A stretch of 54,248 nucleotides of DNA from assembly GCA_041394885.1 (NCBI GenBank), contig JAWKHI010000046.1:1-54248 (forward strand), given 5' to 3'. This document shows, piece after piece, positions 1 through 9,860 of this stretch; position 1 is the first letter of the stretch; each line of letters begins with the position of its first letter. The notes beneath the pieces were generated by a model. That model saw only the letters and a program-made list of their open reading frames with translations. It did not search any database and was not told where the DNA came from. A program made the position numbers and the translations under genes. The stretch comes from DSOI01 sp041394885. Lineage in GTDB: Bacteria > Acidobacteriota > Terriglobia > Bryobacterales > Bryobacteraceae.

Positions 1-1
1 C

Positions 2-2469
2 ATCGTCACGGAGTTGGTGGACGGCGGGTCCCTTAGGAAGCTGATCGCGCCGGGCGGGATGGATCTCGACGGTCTGGCGTCGGTCGCGGCGCTAATCGCC
101 GACGGGCTGAGCGCGGCGCACGAAGCCGGAGTCGTGCATCGGGATCTGAAGCCGGACAACATCCTGCTCACCCGCGAGGGGCGGCCAAAGATATCGGACT
201 TTGGACTTGCCAAGACGCTGCCGGTCGGCACGAGCGAGGGTGGCGACACAATGACCGCGGCGCCCATTACCAGCGTCGGCATGATTGTCGGCAGTTACTC
301 TTACATGAGCCCGGAACAAGCCCGCGGCTTTCCAGTGGATGCGCGATCCGATATCTTCTCGTTCGGGCTCATTCTGTATGAACTTGCCTCTGGGCATCGG
401 GCGTTTGACCGGCGCTCGCCCGTGGAGACGCTCGCCGCGATCATTGGCGAAGACCCGGCCGAGATCGGGAGGCCGCTTCCGGAGCGGCTGTCGTGGATCA
501 TCGAGCGCTGCCTTGCCAGAGACCCGGCGCAACGGTTCCAGTCTGCGCGCGACCTCTATCACGACCTGGAGTTTCTGCGCGATCGTCGTTCCAAAGTGTT
601 CAGCTTCGCCGGCGCGCGCGTGGCACGGGCCGCCAGGCACCGATGGGGAGCCATCGGAACTGTGATCGCGGCGGTAGCCGCGTCCTTGGCGTTGGCGGCG
701 GTTTTGTTGGCGCCCTCCTGGCCCGACCCGGGCGGGTTCGTGTTTCGCCCGTTGGCTGGTGGGCCGGAACCCGAAAGCGGAGCAGCGTGGTCTCCACGAG
801 GAGACGCGATCGCATTCCACGCTCTGGTTGACGGAACGGAGCAGGTATTCACGCGAACGATGGACTCGCCGACGGCAGTGCAGGTCACCCGTTGCGCCAG
901 CCCTTGCACCCGGCCCGTGTGGTCGCCGGACGGGCAGAGTCTCTATCTAAGGATGCAAAGGAAGTTGGTGCGGATCGGCGCCGCGGGCGGGGAACCGGTG
1001 CCAGTGGCGCCAGCCGCGGTGAGCCACGCTCTCTCAAGCGATGCCTCAACGTTGGCAGCCGTCCGCACCACTCCCGGAAACCGGCCGGTACACCGTGTGG
1101 TCTCGTCGCCTCCCGAGGCCGATCCGGTGCGCTACCAGCCGGATCCGTTCTCGACAGTCGAACTCAGCGGCCAGGGCACCGCGAATATCGTGTTCTCGCC
1201 GGATTCGAAAAAGCTGCTGCTTTGGTTGTATCCGCTGGACCCGGGACGCAGTCCGAGGTTCTGGCTGCTGCCCAATCCTCCTGGCAACGGTTCGCCCTCG
1301 CGATTGTTTGACTCGCTTCCGCCTGCCTTTCCCTCCCGCGGATTCTCCTGGCTGCCCGATAGCCGCTTCGTGATCTCACGCCCTAGCGCTGCCCCCGGAG
1401 GTGTTCGGTTCTCATCTCTATCTCGGCGACACTTCGAGCAGGCTCCGCGGCTTGTGGATGGGGACTGGTTCGGAGGGAAGCCCCGCGGTGTCGCCCGCCG
1501 GCGACCGCCTTGCCTATACCCACCTGGACTTCGACTTCGATTTGGCGGAGATCCCGCTCGACGGCGGGCCCGTTCGCGAGTTGCTCGCCACCCGGCGATT
1601 CGAGCATTCCCCCGCGTGGTCTCCCCGTTGCCCGTGAGTTCGTGTTTGTGACCGACCAGGACGCGTAAATCCCGAAATTTGGTCGCGCAGTCCCGACACC
1701 GGCCACCAGTATCCGATCGTGAAAGCCAGCAGCTTTCCGAGCCGCGATAAGCTTCTGAGCGCGCCGATGTTCTCGGCGAACGGACAAAGGATCGCCTTCA
1801 TGCGTCAAAGCGATCAACTTTTTCCGGGCGGAAGTCCGATACCGAGATCTGGATTGTGCCGTCGAATGGAGGAGCGGCGTTCGGCTGGGTGCGCCAGGCG
1901 GCTCGCGGTGGGCGCCCACGTGGTGCTCCCGACGGCGATTGGATCGCATTCTGCTCCCAAGGAGATTCGGCCGGACTTTTTCAAGGCGAGGGTCGGGTCG
2001 ACCGAGCCCGCAACGTTGGTGTTAGACCAGCCACCCCACCTCGCGGGGGGATCCCGGCCTGGTCGCCGCGAGGAGACTGGATCGCCTATTCCACCGGCAA
2101 GGAGATGCTGCTGGTGAGCGGATGGTGTCAGGCTGGCGCGGGTGCGCGATCAGCCTCTGCACGCGGTGGCCTGGGCCCGCGACGGGGCATCTCTGTTCGG
2201 CTTGGCCTCCGTGGCCGGGCAGAAAGAATCTGGTGGCGATCCAGGAGGCGACGGGAGCGGAGCGCGAGATCCTCCGGATTCCCGAAGACTGGAACTTGGG
2301 CGCGCCCTTCAACCCCGGCTTGCGGCTGAGCTTGTCGCCCGACGGCCGCAGCGTCGCCACTTCGCGCCTGCGCTTCGAGAGCGACATCTGGATGCTCGAG
2401 AACTTCCTGCCACCGCGGGGAATCCGCGGCCGGTTGAAAAGCCGCATGGTGGCGGAGCCCCGGGTGTGA
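2..2469 (+). pseudogene. Ser/Thr protein kinase with TolB-like propeller, 5' partial, multiply frameshifted
   Basis: The window opens inside a Hanks-type kinase domain: the hinge TELVDGGSL, the catalytic loop HRDLKPDN, DFGLAK and SYMSPEQARG with SDIFSFG are all readable in one frame to about 1395. A single membrane helix follows (about 650-715), then TolB/WD40-like strands such as AAWSPRGDAIAF and PVWSPDGQSLYL. Near 1400 the sense switches frame (FGSHLYLGDTSS onwards), again near 1630, near 1830-1856 (EIWIVPSNGG), and near 2120, ending with SLSPDGRSVATSRLRFESDIW and a stop at 2467-2469. Known for the family: membrane-anchored kinases with periplasmic propellers, common in Acidobacteria. At least four frame changes mean that it is either a decayed gene or badly called sequence. 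Upstream kinase lobes lie outside the window. Confidence 0.8.
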
Positions 2470-2473
2470 TAAG

Positions 2474-3062
2474 GTAGCCCGGCTTCCGGGACAACCGGCG
2501 TTGGCGCCTGACTGGTGTCAGCCGGGGTGTCCCGTCGCAGGTGCCGCGAAGGTGATGATGCCTCCAAACAGCTTCTGCACCTTGCCGGTTTCCGATGTCC
2601 CGTTGCGCACAGTGACTTCCAGGCGCCATCAGATCCCTGTCTTGGTTCACGTAGAAAATCTCCCGGCCATCTTTCCGCCAACGTGGAAACGCTCCTGCTT
2701 TTCGAAATCTGCAACTTGCCGCCTGGGCCAGGAAATGGACTCACGTAAACCTGATCGGATCTGTAGACCACCACCTGCCATCAGGCGAGATTTGGGCTTC
2801 GTCGGCACGCTCGAGCAACAGACGTGGCTCCGATATTGCGCCACCAGCACTTGCACCAATGGAAGCATCCACAATCCGCCATTGACGCCGGCGTCCTGCA
2901 ACGGATCGGACGTGAACCGTGTGTAGCCGATAAGGAGACGGCCAGCGCGAACCCGCAAGACCTTCATGGCTTCCGGCTACACGGCAACGAGGAAGTACCG
3001 CCACGCCCAAGCCTACGGCTGCAACTACGATCTCACCAGGCCCATTGACTTCGGTTTGCTGA
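2474..3062 (-). pseudogene. remnant of a second kinase-type TolB propeller
   Basis: On the minus strand, pieces of a propeller C-terminus are readable in changing frames: DAGVNGGLWMLPL near 2870-2910, EPRLLLERADEAQISPDGRW near 2780-2840, VYRSDQVYVSPFPGPGGK near 2720-2772, and VNQDRDLMA near 2625-2650. These phrases are typical of the extracytoplasmic half of acidobacterial Ser/Thr kinases. No kinase domain is visible upstream, at 3062-3258. The fragment faces the kinase pseudogene at 2-2469 tail to tail, with only a few bases between them. It is a degraded fragment; its boundaries are approximate. Confidence 0.6.
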
Positions 3063-3258
3063 AGTCGAAGGTGCGGCCCCATTGCGTCTAGATCACTCGT
3101 GCGGCCAATCGATGCCCTGCTCACCCCACAATTGAGGCGCTCCGAGGCAGAAGCCGGCTCTGCTTGCGAACACCGCGAATCGCGCCGGCGATGCCAACTG
3201 TACTCCTGGGATTGAACGTCGCGGCACGTAAGCAGTTCTTGTTCGCGGAAAGGAGGCC

Positions 3259-4711
3259 ATGTCCACGAAAGAAAACGCAATGGCGCGACGTTCGCTTCTG
3301 GGACGGGGCGCGGCGGCCATGGGCTCGGCCTCCTGGCTGATCTCGAAGCCTATCCCCAGAATGTCAACCAGATTCAAATCCTTCGAATTTGAAAATCACC
3401 GACGTGCGCCTCGCCATTCTAAGGGCCGGGGGCCAGGCGCCCGCGAGGCCGAGCCGGTGGACGCGGCGGTGTCAGGCAACCGCCTCCCGCGACTCCCGGC
3501 ACGGGCGGGGCCTCGGGCGGCACGATCATCGTCCGAATCGATACCAATCAGGGTATTTCGGGATACGGCCAAACGATTGGCGACGGTCCCCAACCCAATT
3601 ACGTGCTGGCCGCACAAAACCCGGCTGGTCGGCGAGAACCCGTGCAATGTTGACAAGATCTTCCGCAAGATCAAGATTCATGGCGCGCGTACAACCGTCG
3701 CGGGAGCGGCGTCAACGCGATTGAGAACGCGTTGTGGGATCCTGGCCGGCAAAGCCTATGGCGTGCCGATCTTCCAAATGCTCGGCGGGAAGTTTCGAGA
3801 CAAGATCCGCATGTACCGAGAGCAGCTTGCGCTCGAGCGACACATCAAAGAGATCGCCGCCGATTACAAGGCGAGAGTCGCCGAAGGATTCACGATGCTC
3901 AAGATGGACTTAAACGTACCTCGCCTCCTCCAAGGCAAGCGGGGCACGGTTTTTGCGCCGGCAGGCTATGAAGGGGAACCGGGCGAAGATCCCGAGAACT
4001 ACTATCAGGGACTGGAGATCAGCGACAAGGGTTGTGAACTCGTAGCCGACTACGTCGCTGATCAAGGAGGCCATGGGCGACGCCGCCGACATTCCCATGG
4101 GTCACGACCATTTCGGACACCTCACCACAAGAGTTGCATCAAGTTGGCTAACGCGCTCGAAAGGGTCACTCCGTCGTATTTGGAGGATATGGTCCCGTGG
4201 TTCCGGGTAGAGGAGTGAAACAAATCAGCACTTCGATCGATTTCCTACCTTGACCCGGCGAAGACGCCTACCTGGTGGAATCGCTCGAACCGCTTTGTCA
4301 GGCGCGTGCGGTCGACTACATCCACCCCGATCATCTGGTGATCGGCGGCTGCCTCGAATTGAAGAAGACCGCCGATATGGCGGCCAAATACGCGTGGGGA
4401 TGATGGTCCACGCCAACGCCACCCCAATCGGATACGCAGCCGGCGCGCACGCGGTCGCCGCCTGCCAGAATTTCGCCATGGAATGGCACTGTACAACCTG
4501 CTGGCACAAAGACATAACCGATGCGGGGGACCTCGTGGTCAAGGGCTACATCCCCACCACGGGGCCCGGCTTGGGTATCCAAATCAATGAAGAAGCGATG
4601 CGCCCTCTCTGCAGACAGGGTGAGTTCTTCACCGATCCCTACGACGTATTGGGATTCGCAGACCGGCGGAGACAAAGCGTACACATAGGTAAGGTGGGGG
4701 CGTCGAGGTGA
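3259..4711 (+). pseudogene. mandelate racemase/muconate lactonizing enzyme family protein, frame-disrupted
   Basis: The start follows AAGGAGG at 3250-3256. The first codons give a twin-arginine-like leader (ARRSLLGRGAAAMGSASW). The sense then shifts frame near 3385 (KITDVRLAILRA), near 3530-3560 (RIDTNQGISGYGQT), near 3735 (LAGKAYGVPIFQMLGGKFRDK), near 4070 (IPMGHDHFGHL), near 4150 (YLEDMVPWFRVEE) and near 4245, finishing with MVHANATPIGYAAGAHAV and CTTCWHKDITDAGDLV. The order fits the enolase superfamily: N-terminal capping domain, a KxD in place of the Lys-x-Lys motif, Asp and Glu metal ligands, and a late His segment. It resembles sugar-acid dehydratases more than true mandelate racemase. 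At least five frame changes argue for a dead gene or poor consensus. An intact-looking relative starts at 53881. Confidence 0.75.
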
Positions 4712-4864
4712 GCCTTTCATCTTCCGATCATGATGAAGCTATGTGGGCTCGACCCAGTTAGCCCGTTGAGCCCCGGCGGACCGGAAGCCGTACAGTTCCA
4801 GCTCGCCGGGTACCTTCGCCGTGACATGCCGCGTGGTCCGGGACACCGCTCAATCGCACCATGT

Positions 4865-4870
4865 TACGAT
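4865..4870 (+). promoter_or_regulatory. putative -10 element of a leaderless promoter
   Basis: TACGAT lies 7 nt before the ATG at 4878. No Shine-Dalgarno is present and no good -35 is seen. The spacing would place transcription start at or next to the A of the start codon. Confidence 0.4.
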
Positions 4871-4877
4871 CACCACC

Positions 4878-5948
4878 ATGATTTCCCGCCGCGTACTCCT
4901 GTCAGCCGCACTCGGCGCCTCGAGGACCCTTGCACCCGCCCGTGCCGCCGCCCTCGAGGGGGGCATCAAGCTCACCATGCCCGGCCGCGACTTGAGCCCC
5001 GCTACCCTCCGCTTCATCGCCCATCTGGGCGTCGAGTGGGTCACCGCCGGCGGACCCGGCGCCCCCACCTACTCTCCCGAAGGCCGCGTCATCGCCTCGC
5101 CGGGCAACACCTACCAGCCGCCGTGGAAAGAGGAGGATCTGCGCCGCCTCAAGCAGCGCGTCGAAGCGGCCGGACTCAAGATCGGCAACCTCATGCTGCA
5201 CGATTTTCGCGATGCCATCCTGGGACGGCCCGGCGCCGGCGCCGACATCGAAAAGGTGCAGGAATCGATCCGCGTGGCGGGCAAGGTGGGGATACCCGTG
5301 GTCGAGTACAACTGGTACCCGCTCCGCGCCATGGGCGGCTACTACAAGGAGCCCGGCCGCGGCGGCGCGCGCATGGCCGCGCATGACTATGACCGTAGCC
5401 GCAACCTGCCCGTCCTTCCCGACGTCGGCGAGCACAGCGCGGCCGACCTTTGGAAACGCTACGAGCGATTTCTTAAAGCCGTGGTCCCGGTAGCCGAAAA
5501 AGCCGGCGTCCGCCTCGCCGTGCACCCCAACGATCCGCCGCCGCCGCGCTACCGCGGCACGGATCAGATCCTCGGCAGCGTAGACGGCCTCAAGCGAGCC
5601 TGCGAAACCGTCAAGAGCCCCGCCAACGGCATCACTTTGGACACCGGCGTCACCCGCGAGATGGGCTTCCCCGTGATTGAAACCATTCAGTGGTTCGGCT
5701 CGCGTGACCAGATCAACCATGTACATTTTCGCAACGTGATCATGAAGGTTCCCCGGCAGAAGTACGTCGAAACGTTCATCGACGCCGGCGACAACGACAT
5801 GATGGCCTGTCTCCGCGCGCTGCATGAGACCGGTTATCCGCGGCTGCTCCATCCCGATCACGTTCCCGAAAATCCCGATGATCCGGCAGGCTACGGTGGA
5901 TGGGGCTACGCGGTGGGGCAGGTGAAGGCGATGCTGCGCGCGCTCTGA
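4878..5948 (+). CDS. mannonate dehydratase-like (UxuA family) TIM-barrel protein with export leader
   Basis: A protein of about 356 residues. The N-terminus MISRRVLLSAALGAS has paired arginines followed by a hydrophobic stretch, a Tat/Sec-like leader not found in cytosolic UxuA. The barrel carries UxuA-like segments: AVHPNDPPPPRYRG (putative metal ligands), INHVHFRNV and FIDAGDNDM. UxuA removes water from D-mannonate to give 2-keto-3-deoxygluconate in hexuronate breakdown; whether this exported homologue does that reaction is inference. I chose the ATG at 4878 rather than a longer in-frame reading from 4821, because it begins exactly at the leader and follows a -10-like TACGAT. It is followed by the DUF1592 gene after 23 nt, and preceded by the broken enolase-superfamily gene, a plausible sugar-acid partner. 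Confidence 0.8.
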   Translation: MISRRVLLSAALGASRTLAPARAAALEGGIKLTMPGRDLSPATLRFIAHLGVEWVTAGGPGAPTYSPEGRVIASPGNTYQPPWKEEDLRRLKQRVEAAGLKIGNLMLHDFRDAILGRPGAGADIEKVQESIRVAGKVGIPVVEYNWYPLRAMGGYYKEPGRGGARMAAHDYDRSRNLPVLPDVGEHSAADLWKRYERFLKAVVPVAEKAGVRLAVHPNDPPPPRYRGTDQILGSVDGLKRACETVKSPANGITLDTGVTREMGFPVIETIQWFGSRDQINHVHFRNVIMKVPRQKYVETFIDAGDNDMMACLRALHETGYPRLLHPDHVPENPDDPAGYGGWGYAVGQVKAMLRAL

Positions 5949-5971
5949 GTCTGCTCGAGTTCTGATACATT

Positions 5972-8515
5972 TTGAGTGGCGGCTACGCCCCGGGGACCGC
6001 GCACTTGCACGCTCAACGAAACTGGACCATCCTCGCTCTCATCGCCGCGCAACGCCTGCTCTTGGGCGAGCCGCTGCCGCCCGGGCTGCGCGCTGCCATC
6101 GACGCGAACTGCGTCCAGTGCCACACCGGCCGGTCCGCCAAAGCCGGGCTCGATCTTGGCGCCCTCCCGTTCGACCTCGGCGAGCGATCCACGCGAGACC
6201 GTTGGATCCGCATCCACGATCGCATCGAGAATCGTGAGATGCCGCCGAAGGGAATCACCCTCGCACCTGCCGCGCGCACATCGATGTTGCAGCAACTCGG
6301 CTCGGCACTGCATGAGGCCGACTTCGCCGACGCCGCCGCGCACGGCCGCGGCCCCATCCGCCGCCTCAATCGCAACGAGTACGAACAGAACCTCCGCGAT
6401 ATCCTCCACCTCCCGGACCTCGACATCCGCGACATGCTACCCGAGGATCGCGAGGCGTATCACTTCAACAAAGTTTCCGAAACGCTCGACATGTCGCGCG
6501 TGCAACTGGCTGCCTATCTCGACGCCGCCGAAGCCGCACTGCGGCAAGCGATCGCCGCCACGCCGGAGCCCCCGCCGGTGACGAAGTTCCGAACGTCCGG
6601 CATCCGGCTCTTTCCGGGGTTGCGCAGCACCGGCGGGCGCGAGTCGATGTTCTTCATCCAAGGCGACAAAGGCATCAACGTCGAGAGCGAGCGCGCAAAG
6701 CCGATGACCCCGGAGCAAGAGACCGATCCCACCATCGAGATGGGGCTGTTCCGCTCGCCCGGCTGGCCCTACGGCGCGTTTCCCAGGGGCTTCGCCGCGC
6801 CGCACGCCGGCCACTATGTCGTCCGCTTCCATGCCCGCGCGGTGCTGCAGCACCCCGGCTTCACGCTTACTCCGGCGCAGCGCCCCGTACCCATGACGTT
6901 CCGTTCGCGCCGCCCCACCAACCACGACATCGCCGAAGACGTGAAGTCCACCGGAGGCATTCTCGAGATCGGACCTGAGCCTCGCGTCTACCAGACCACC
7001 GTGCTGCTCAACGCGGGGCAGACCGTGGAGTACGGGTTGCTCGGCCTGCCGGTGCCGCAAGTGGACGCCTACCCGGAAAAGCCCGGCAGCTACCGCTATC
7101 CGCCGTTTCCGCCGGAGGGCCAGCCGGGCGTGGCTTTCCAGTGGCTCGAAATCGAAGGGCCGGTGGCGCCGGCGGCTTGGCCGCCGCCGAGCCATCATGT
7201 CCTGTTCGACGATTTGGGCGTTTCGCCCGCTCCCGCCGAGCCGAAGCGGGAGGCGGCGCGATTGATTCGCCGGTTCGTCCGTCTGGCCGCGCGCGGCCCC
7301 GTTCCCGATGAAGCGGTGCGGACTTTTGAAAAGCTCGTGGATGCCCGCCTCGATCGCCACGAGCCCTTCACCGAAGCGATGCTGGCCGGATATCAGGCTT
7401 TCCTTTGTTCGGATCTGTTCCTCTATCTGCACGAGCCGCGGGATCACTTCGCCATCGCCTCCAGGCTCTCGCATTTCCTCACGGATTCGAGACCGGACGC
7501 GGAACTGCTCGACGCCGCCCGCGCCGGACGCTTGCGCGATGCCGCCGTGCTTCGCAGCCAGGCCGATCGTCTGATCGCCAGTGCCGGATTCGACCGCTTC
7601 GCCAAAAGCTTCACCGCCTCCTGGCTCAATCTGCGTAACCTTCGCCGCGACGATCCCGACAAAAGGCTCTACCCGGAGTATCAGCTCGACGAGTACCTGG
7701 TGGATTCGATGGAACGCGAAACGCTCTCGTTCTTCACCGCAATGGTGCGCGACAATCTCCCGGTCCGCAATCTTGTCGAAGCCGATTTCGTCTACGCCAA
7801 CGAGCGCCTGGCGCGGCACTATGGGCTCCCAGCCATCGACGGAGCCGCCATACGCCGCGTGACGCTGCCACCGGGCAGTCCCCTCGGCGGACTGCTCACA
7901 CAGGGAGCGATTCTCAAAGTAACCGCCAACGGCACGTCGACCTCGCCGGTGCTGCGCGGCGCATGGATCATGGATCGCATCCTCGGCCAGCCGCCTCCGC
8001 CTCCTCCCCCGGGCGTTCCCGCCGTCGAGCCCGACATCCGCGGCGCCAAGACCATTCGGGATCTGCTCGCCATGCACACGAAATCGGCCACCTGCGCATC
8101 CTGCCACGCCACCTTCGATCCGGTTGGGCTCGCGCTCGAGAACTTCGACGTCGCAGGCCGATGGCGCACCCACTACCGGGGCCTCGAAGAAGGCGAACGC
8201 ATCAGCGGTATTGACCACACCGGGCATGACTTTGCCTACACCATCGCCGGCGCGGTGGATTCGAGCGGCACGCTGGCGGACGGCCGTCACTTCAGCGGTG
8301 TCCGCGAACTGAAGGCGATCTTCGCCGCCAATCCGCGGCAACTGGCGCGCAACCTGCTTCAGCAACTCACGGTCTACTCGACGGGAACCCCGGTCCGTTT
8401 CTCCGATCGCGCCGAGATCGAGAAGATCCTGGACACTTGCTCCAAACACGGCTACCGGACTCGCGACTTGCTGCATGCGCTGATCCGAAGCCGAATCTTT
8501 CTCGGAGGGTACTAG
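5972..8515 (+). CDS. DUF1592 domain-containing protein (PSD2/3/4-type) with two heme c motifs
   Basis: A large exported protein of about 847 residues. The best start is the TTG at 5972, followed by a hydrophobic segment (ILALIAAQRLLLG). A first CxxCH (CVQCH, residues 47-51) lies in a cytochrome-like N-terminal domain. Next come a DUF1587-like RLNRNEYEQNLRDIL, the DUF1592 block (DSRPDAELLDAARAGRL, FAKSFTASWLNLRNL), the DUF1588 block with a second CxxCH (CASCH, residues 708-712) followed by FDPVGLALENFD, and a C-terminal DUF1585-like region. This architecture was first noted in planctomycetes and is abundant in Bryobacterales; its biochemical role is unknown. The next gene begins 3 nt after the stop, so the two are almost certainly co-transcribed. 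The TTG start is the weakest point; another TTG lies at 6005. Confidence 0.85.
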   Translation: MSGGYAPGTAHLHAQRNWTILALIAAQRLLLGEPLPPGLRAAIDANCVQCHTGRSAKAGLDLGALPFDLGERSTRDRWIRIHDRIENREMPPKGITLAPAARTSMLQQLGSALHEADFADAAAHGRGPIRRLNRNEYEQNLRDILHLPDLDIRDMLPEDREAYHFNKVSETLDMSRVQLAAYLDAAEAALRQAIAATPEPPPVTKFRTSGIRLFPGLRSTGGRESMFFIQGDKGINVESERAKPMTPEQETDPTIEMGLFRSPGWPYGAFPRGFAAPHAGHYVVRFHARAVLQHPGFTLTPAQRPVPMTFRSRRPTNHDIAEDVKSTGGILEIGPEPRVYQTTVLLNAGQTVEYGLLGLPVPQVDAYPEKPGSYRYPPFPPEGQPGVAFQWLEIEGPVAPAAWPPPSHHVLFDDLGVSPAPAEPKREAARLIRRFVRLAARGPVPDEAVRTFEKLVDARLDRHEPFTEAMLAGYQAFLCSDLFLYLHEPRDHFAIASRLSHFLTDSRPDAELLDAARAGRLRDAAVLRSQADRLIASAGFDRFAKSFTASWLNLRNLRRDDPDKRLYPEYQLDEYLVDSMERETLSFFTAMVRDNLPVRNLVEADFVYANERLARHYGLPAIDGAAIRRVTLPPGSPLGGLLTQGAILKVTANGTSTSPVLRGAWIMDRILGQPPPPPPPGVPAVEPDIRGAKTIRDLLAMHTKSATCASCHATFDPVGLALENFDVAGRWRTHYRGLEEGERISGIDHTGHDFAYTIAGAVDSSGTLADGRHFSGVRELKAIFAANPRQLARNLLQQLTVYSTGTPVRFSDRAEIEKILDTCSKHGYRTRDLLHALIRSRIFLGGY

Positions 8516-8518
8516 ACG

Positions 8519-9841
8519 ATGTCCCGCGGCGCTCCTCACATTTCCACGGACTCTTCGCACCTGCCCCGACGCACTCTTCTGCGCGGCGCCGGAGTGACCC
8601 TCGCCCTGCCCTTGCTCGAATGCATGACACCGGTGTTCGCGCGCGCGGCCGGCGTTCCCGAGCCTCCCGTCCGCATGCTGATCATCGCCAACAATCTCGG
8701 CGTGCTGCCCGCGTATTTCTTTCCCAAAACCGCCGGCCGCGACTATGAGCTGTCGCCGTATCTATCCATCCTCAAAGACCTCCGCAACGAATTCACCGTA
8801 TTCACAGGACTCTCCCATCCCGGCGTCACCGGCGGGCACAGCACCGACAATTGCTTTCTCACGGCTGCCCGCGGCGCCTTCAAAAGTGGCTTCCGCAACT
8901 CGATCTCGCTCGATCAGTTCGCCGCTGAAAAGCTCGGGCAGGTGACCCGCTTTCCCACTCTCAACCTCGGCGTCAACATCGACAAGGGCAACCGCAGCCT
9001 CTCCTGGACGCGTGACGGCGTCCTGCTGCCGGCCGAAGATAGCGCGCCGAAGCTCTACGAGCGCATGTTCGTGCAAGGCGATCCCGAGTCTGTCGCTCGG
9101 CAACTGCACAAGCTCGAAAGCCGCGCGAGCATCCTCGACACGCTGCTCGATGAGACCAACCGCTTTCGGCGGGGCTTGGCGGGCGAAGACAAATCACGGC
9201 TGGATCAGTACGTAACTTCGGTTCGCGAGGTGGAGCAGCGTCTGCAAACCGCGCGCGCCTGGGAAATGCGTCCCAAGCCGGCGGCCCCGCAACCGGCGCC
9301 GGCCGACATCCAGGACAAGAAGCTCTTCTTCGAGAAATTCGATCTCATGCTCGCAACGGCGCAGTTGGCGTTCGAGTCGGACTCGACGCGCATCGTCACT
9401 CTGATGGCCGACGCTTTTTTCACGCCCGTGTTCAAGCTGAATGAGAAGTCGACGACCACCGAGTCCTACCACGGCCTCACGCATCATGGGAAGGCCGAAG
9501 GCAAGGTGAGTCAGCTCCAGGAAGTGGATCGGCATCAGATGATGCTGCTGGGGAAGGTCATCCAGAACCTCGCCGGCAAGAAGGAAAGCGGGCGGCGCCT
9601 GCTGGATCAGACCATGGTGCTCTATGGCAGCAACATGGGCGACGCGAACATCCACGACAACACCAACCTGCCCATCGTGCTCGCCGGCGGCGGATTCAAG
9701 CACGGTCAACACGTGATGCGAAAGCGCGACAATAACGACCCGCTGTCGAATCTCTTCGTCACCATGCTGCAGCGCATGGGCGTCGAGACCGAGGCCTTCG
9801 CGAGCAGCACCGGCCGCGTCGCGGGCCTCGAGATGGTTTGA
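8519..9841 (+). CDS. DUF1552 domain-containing protein
   Basis: A protein of 440 residues. The N-terminus has a twin-arginine-like export signal (PRRTLLRGAGVTLALPLLE), preceded by GGAGG about 11 nt before the ATG. The body matches the DUF1552 family: RMLIIANNLGVLPAYFFPK, FTGLSHPGVTGGHSTD, the conserved LYGSNMGDANIHDNTNLPI and a C-terminal DPLSNLFVTMLQRMGV. DUF1552 proteins resemble DUF1501 and other alkaline-phosphatase-fold proteins and are regularly coded next to DUF1592 genes; the pair is found here with 3 nt between the genes. The function is not established. The Tat-type leader implies folding in the cytoplasm, possibly with a metal, before export. Confidence 0.88.
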   Translation: MSRGAPHISTDSSHLPRRTLLRGAGVTLALPLLECMTPVFARAAGVPEPPVRMLIIANNLGVLPAYFFPKTAGRDYELSPYLSILKDLRNEFTVFTGLSHPGVTGGHSTDNCFLTAARGAFKSGFRNSISLDQFAAEKLGQVTRFPTLNLGVNIDKGNRSLSWTRDGVLLPAEDSAPKLYERMFVQGDPESVARQLHKLESRASILDTLLDETNRFRRGLAGEDKSRLDQYVTSVREVEQRLQTARAWEMRPKPAAPQPAPADIQDKKLFFEKFDLMLATAQLAFESDSTRIVTLMADAFFTPVFKLNEKSTTTESYHGLTHHGKAEGKVSQLQEVDRHQMMLLGKVIQNLAGKKESGRRLLDQTMVLYGSNMGDANIHDNTNLPIVLAGGGFKHGQHVMRKRDNNDPLSNLFVTMLQRMGVETEAFASSTGRVAGLEMV

Positions 9842-9860
9842 CGGTAAAGCGGAAACACGT

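Noticed and set aside
6437..8560. Long minus-strand open frame opposite the DUF1592 gene
   Set aside because: Composition and repeats follow from GC-rich third positions of the sense gene; no domain is recognisable.
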